In this document: positions 4,177 to 5,072 of the stretch, piece by piece
Numbering within the stretch: the stretch's first letter is position 1
Layout of the letters: each line of letters opens with the position of its first letter
Assembly (NCBI GenBank): GCA_030600135.1
Contig: JAUVMS010000298.1
Coordinates: 1 to 5,072, forward strand
Direction of reading: 5' to 3'
Length of the DNA stretch: 5,072 nucleotides
DNA from: Hyphomicrobiales bacterium
GTDB lineage: Bacteria; Pseudomonadota; Alphaproteobacteria; Rhizobiales; JAUVMS01
Made by a program: the position numbers and the translations under genes
The notes under the pieces: model-generated
What the model saw: the letters and a program-made list of their open reading frames with translations, nothing else
What the model was told of the DNA's origin: nothing
Databases searched by the model: none

Positions 4177-5072
4177 ATGGAAGAGCTTCGCGCGACCAAG
4201 CGAACCGGTGACAGTACAGTCGTGGAAGGGGCCGCGATCGAAAGATTTCGCGACATTTTGCGGGGAGCCTTATTGTTGCCTGGCGACGGGGGGTACGACG
4301 ACGCGCGCGCCATTTGGAACGGCATGATCGATCGGCGCCCGGCGTTGATTGCACGCTGTCATGGGGTTGGCGATGTTCGAGCCGCCGTCGAATTCGCAAT
4401 AACCCAGGATCTTCTGGTCTCCATCAAGGGGGGCGGGCACAACGTCGCCGGCAACGCGGTCTGCGATAACGGCCTGATGATCGACCTGTCGCCCATGCGC
4501 AGTGTATATGTGGACCCCAAGTCGCAAACCGCGCGTGCCGAAGGCGGCGCCACCTGGGCCGATTTCGACGCCGAAACCCAGGCATTCGGTCTGGCGACGA
4601 CGGGCGGACTGATCAGCAGTACAGGCGTCGCCGGCCTCACACTCGGCGGGGGTATCGGCTGGCTGACGGGCTCTTACGGGCTCTCGTGTGACAACGTGTT
4701 GTCGCTCGACGTGGTCACCGCGGCGGGTGCGTGGATGAGGGCGAGCGCGGACGAAAATCCCGATCTGTTCTGGGGGCTCAAGGGTGGTGGTGGAAATTTT
4801 GGTGTCGTCACGTCGTTCGAGTTTCAGCTCTATCCGGTGGGCGAATTATTCGCCGGAATGGTCGTCCATCCATTGTCGCGCGCCCGTGACGCGCTTGTCT
4901 GTTTTCGAGATTTTCTCAGTCAGGCGCCCGAAGAGCTTGGCGCGCTCGCCGGCCTGATAACAACGCCCGACGGCGATCCGGCCTTGGCTTTGATTGTCGT
5001 CTACAACGGCCCTATCGAAGAGGGCGCGCGCGTTGTGCAGCCGTTACGTGAGTTTGGTCGGCCGATCTTGGA
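4177..5072 (+). CDS. FAD-linked oxidoreductase, BBE-like family, 3' end cut by window
   Basis: 298 complete codons are present; family members are usually about 450-480 residues, so the C-terminal BBE segment lies beyond the window. The visible part is the FAD-binding (PCMH/FAD_binding_4) domain: YDDARAIWNGMIDRRPALIA (40-59), then VRAAVEFAITQDLLVSIKGGGHNVAG, where His88 matches the histidine that binds FAD covalently. It is followed by LMIDLSPMRSVYVDPKSQ, ARAEGGATWADFDAE, TTGGLISSTGVAGLTLGGGI (141-160), GLSCDNVLSLDVVTAAGA, and ENPDLFWGLKGGGGNFGVVT (193-212). The start of the substrate domain follows. Bicovalent members have a cysteine within the 141-152 region; here it reads GLISSTGV, so attachment is probably through His88 only. 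Such enzymes oxidise alcohols, sugars or secondary metabolites with O2; the substrate cannot be told. The frame is also open to ATG 4165. No signal peptide is seen. Confidence 0.92.
   Translation, partial: MEELRATKRTGDSTVVEGAAIERFRDILRGALLLPGDGGYDDARAIWNGMIDRRPALIARCHGVGDVRAAVEFAITQDLLVSIKGGGHNVAGNAVCDNGLMIDLSPMRSVYVDPKSQTARAEGGATWADFDAETQAFGLATTGGLISSTGVAGLTLGGGIGWLTGSYGLSCDNVLSLDVVTAAGAWMRASADENPDLFWGLKGGGGNFGVVTSFEFQLYPVGELFAGMVVHPLSRARDALVCFRDFLSQAPEELGALAGLITTPDGDPALALIVVYNGPIEEGARVVQPLREFGRPIL

Noticed and set aside
1..5072. CRISPR array, tRNA or rRNA gene, complete insertion sequence
   Set aside because: No regularly spaced repeats, cloverleaf-like segment, rRNA motif or transposase was seen on either strand.

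Overview
The window is bacterial, GC-rich DNA, dense in genes at its ends. It probably comes from an alphaproteobacterium such as a Rhodospirillales-like soil or water organism. That placement is an inference from GC-rich codon use, Shine-Dalgarno sites ahead of GTG/TTG starts, and the gene families present; no marker gene fixes the taxon.

Left part (1-1208, minus strand): a two-gene unit read leftwards. The first gene encodes a bactofilin whose beta-helix domain is followed by one CSPG/Cadherin_3-type repeat (558-1208). After a 35-nt gap comes a Suppressor-of-fused (SUFU) domain protein (1-522) that runs off the window. The SUFU gene has a GTG start with a strong ribosome binding site.

Middle part (about 1209-3580): a region of visibly lower GC with more mixed codon use. 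It holds a two-gene plus-strand operon: an unrecognised small charged protein (1672-2076), then, 16 nt later, a TIR-domain protein with a conserved-looking C-terminal domain (2093-3052). A short stand-alone ParB-like protein (3334-3579) faces it on the minus strand. A G-rich imperfect direct repeat of about 45 nt lies on each side of this block (1371-1415 and 3880-3927), so the block may be an acquired cassette. The TIR operon is the best candidate for an undescribed system: a possible NAD-consuming, defence-type effector with an unknown small partner.

Right part (3580-5072): about 600 nt with no convincing gene but with several inverted repeats, then the first 298 codons of an FAD-dependent oxidoreductase of the berberine-bridge (BBE-like) family (4177 onward). 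It appears to lack the second (cysteine) flavin attachment site.

No tRNA, rRNA, CRISPR array, complete insertion sequence or convincing intrinsic terminator was seen. Domain calls come from reading the translations; none was checked by a database search.
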